Assembly: GCA_025997155.1 (NCBI GenBank)
Contig: BNUF01000051.1
Span: 1 to 14,789, forward strand
Source: Clostridia bacterium
GTDB lineage: Bacteria; Bacillota; Clostridia; Lachnospirales; WQUN01
Length of the DNA: 14,789 bases
Reading direction: 5' to 3'
The notes under the pieces are model-generated. The model did not search any database and had not been told where the DNA came from. It saw nothing but the letters and a program-made list of their open reading frames with translations. Of the stretch, positions 14,672-14,789 are shown piece by piece. A program made the translations under genes and the position numbers. Within the stretch, counting starts at the first letter, position 1; every line of letters starts with the position of its first letter.

Positions 14672-14789
14672 CTACTCTTTGATATTCAGTATTCTTATAC
14701 AAGCCAGAACCGACAAAAGCGACATTCCCAAATCCGAACATATAGCGGCGAAAAGATTTATCACCCCGCCCCACGTCAAACTCAAAAAC
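14672..14789 (-). CDS. Metal-transporting P-type ATPase, C-terminal tail (runs off right edge)
   Basis: Only the last 38 residues are in the window, ending in TAG at 14672-14674. They read GGVINLFAAICSDLGMSL then LSVLACIRILNIKE, a hydrophobic helix pair with the pattern D-x-G-x-(S/T)-(L/V)-L-x-V-L-x-(A/S)-x-R-(L/I), which is typical of the end of heavy-metal (CadA/ZntA-like) P1B-type ATPases. No catalytic residue is visible. The SD of the following acyltransferase overlaps this stop codon, so the ATPase gene seems to be the upstream neighbour, perhaps in the same transcript. The family is inferred from a short tail, so confidence is limited. Confidence 0.6.
   Translation of the reverse strand, partial: FLSLTWGGVINLFAAICSDLGMSLLSVLACIRILNIKE

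Noticed and set aside
14661..14774. Extending the PlsC-like gene to ATG 14774
   Set aside because: The extra residues are the +1 frame of the P-type ATPase tail and bear no acyltransferase likeness; a strong SD lies downstream at 14668-14673.
1..14789. CRISPR array, tRNA, rRNA, insertion sequence or phage gene
   Set aside because: No regularly spaced repeats, no cloverleaf or rRNA-like sequence, no transposase or integrase motif seen on either strand.

Overview
The window looks like a chromosomal segment of an anaerobic, Clostridia-like Bacillota (Firmicute). The pointers are a V-type ATPase stator/membrane module, a SpoIIIAA ATPase, good Shine-Dalgarno (SD) sequences and frequent TTG/GTG starts. 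This is inferred from gene content; no rRNA or other phylogenetic marker is present. No tRNA, rRNA, CRISPR array, insertion sequence or phage gene was seen. The window is almost fully coding: the longest gaps are 138 bp (808-945) and 89 bp (8360-8448).

Left end (1-945): the N-terminal 269 codons of the ribosome-associated GTPase TypA/BipA run off the left edge on the minus strand. A near-consensus sigma-A promoter sits at 859-887. Divergent from it, on the plus strand, is a tightly packed run of seven genes (946-7404). In order they are a 58-residue protein and a 265-residue protein that I do not recognise, a family-4 glycosyltransferase, chorismate synthase (aroC), and three V-type ATPase subunits: a G/H-like coiled-coil stalk protein, subunit C, and membrane subunit I. 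Most of these genes overlap or nearly touch. The catalytic A/B, rotor D/F/K and stalk E genes do not follow. The run ends 4 bp from a convergent spoIIIAA gene.

Right half (7409-14789, minus strand): after the C-terminal tail of a metal P-type ATPase at the right edge comes a six-gene set with overlaps or gaps of a few bases. In transcription order it encodes a PlsC-like acyltransferase, an acyl-CoA synthetase (AMP-binding), a B12-binding radical SAM enzyme, a CDP-alcohol phosphatidyltransferase with its full catalytic motif, a putative permuted NlpC/P60-type thiol protein, and a cytidylyltransferase-PEP mutase fusion. An orphan spoIIIAA follows after 89 bp.

The most interesting reading is that these six genes make an unusual lipid with a C-P (phosphonate) headgroup. 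In that scheme the fusion forms the C-P bond and activates the headgroup with CMP, and the CDP-alcohol transferase moves it to a lipid acceptor. The acyl ligase and PlsC supply or remodel acyl chains, and the B12/radical SAM and NlpC-like proteins modify the product. The enzyme classes are clear from motifs; the pathway itself is inference. Phosphonopyruvate decarboxylase and an AEP transaminase are not in the window.
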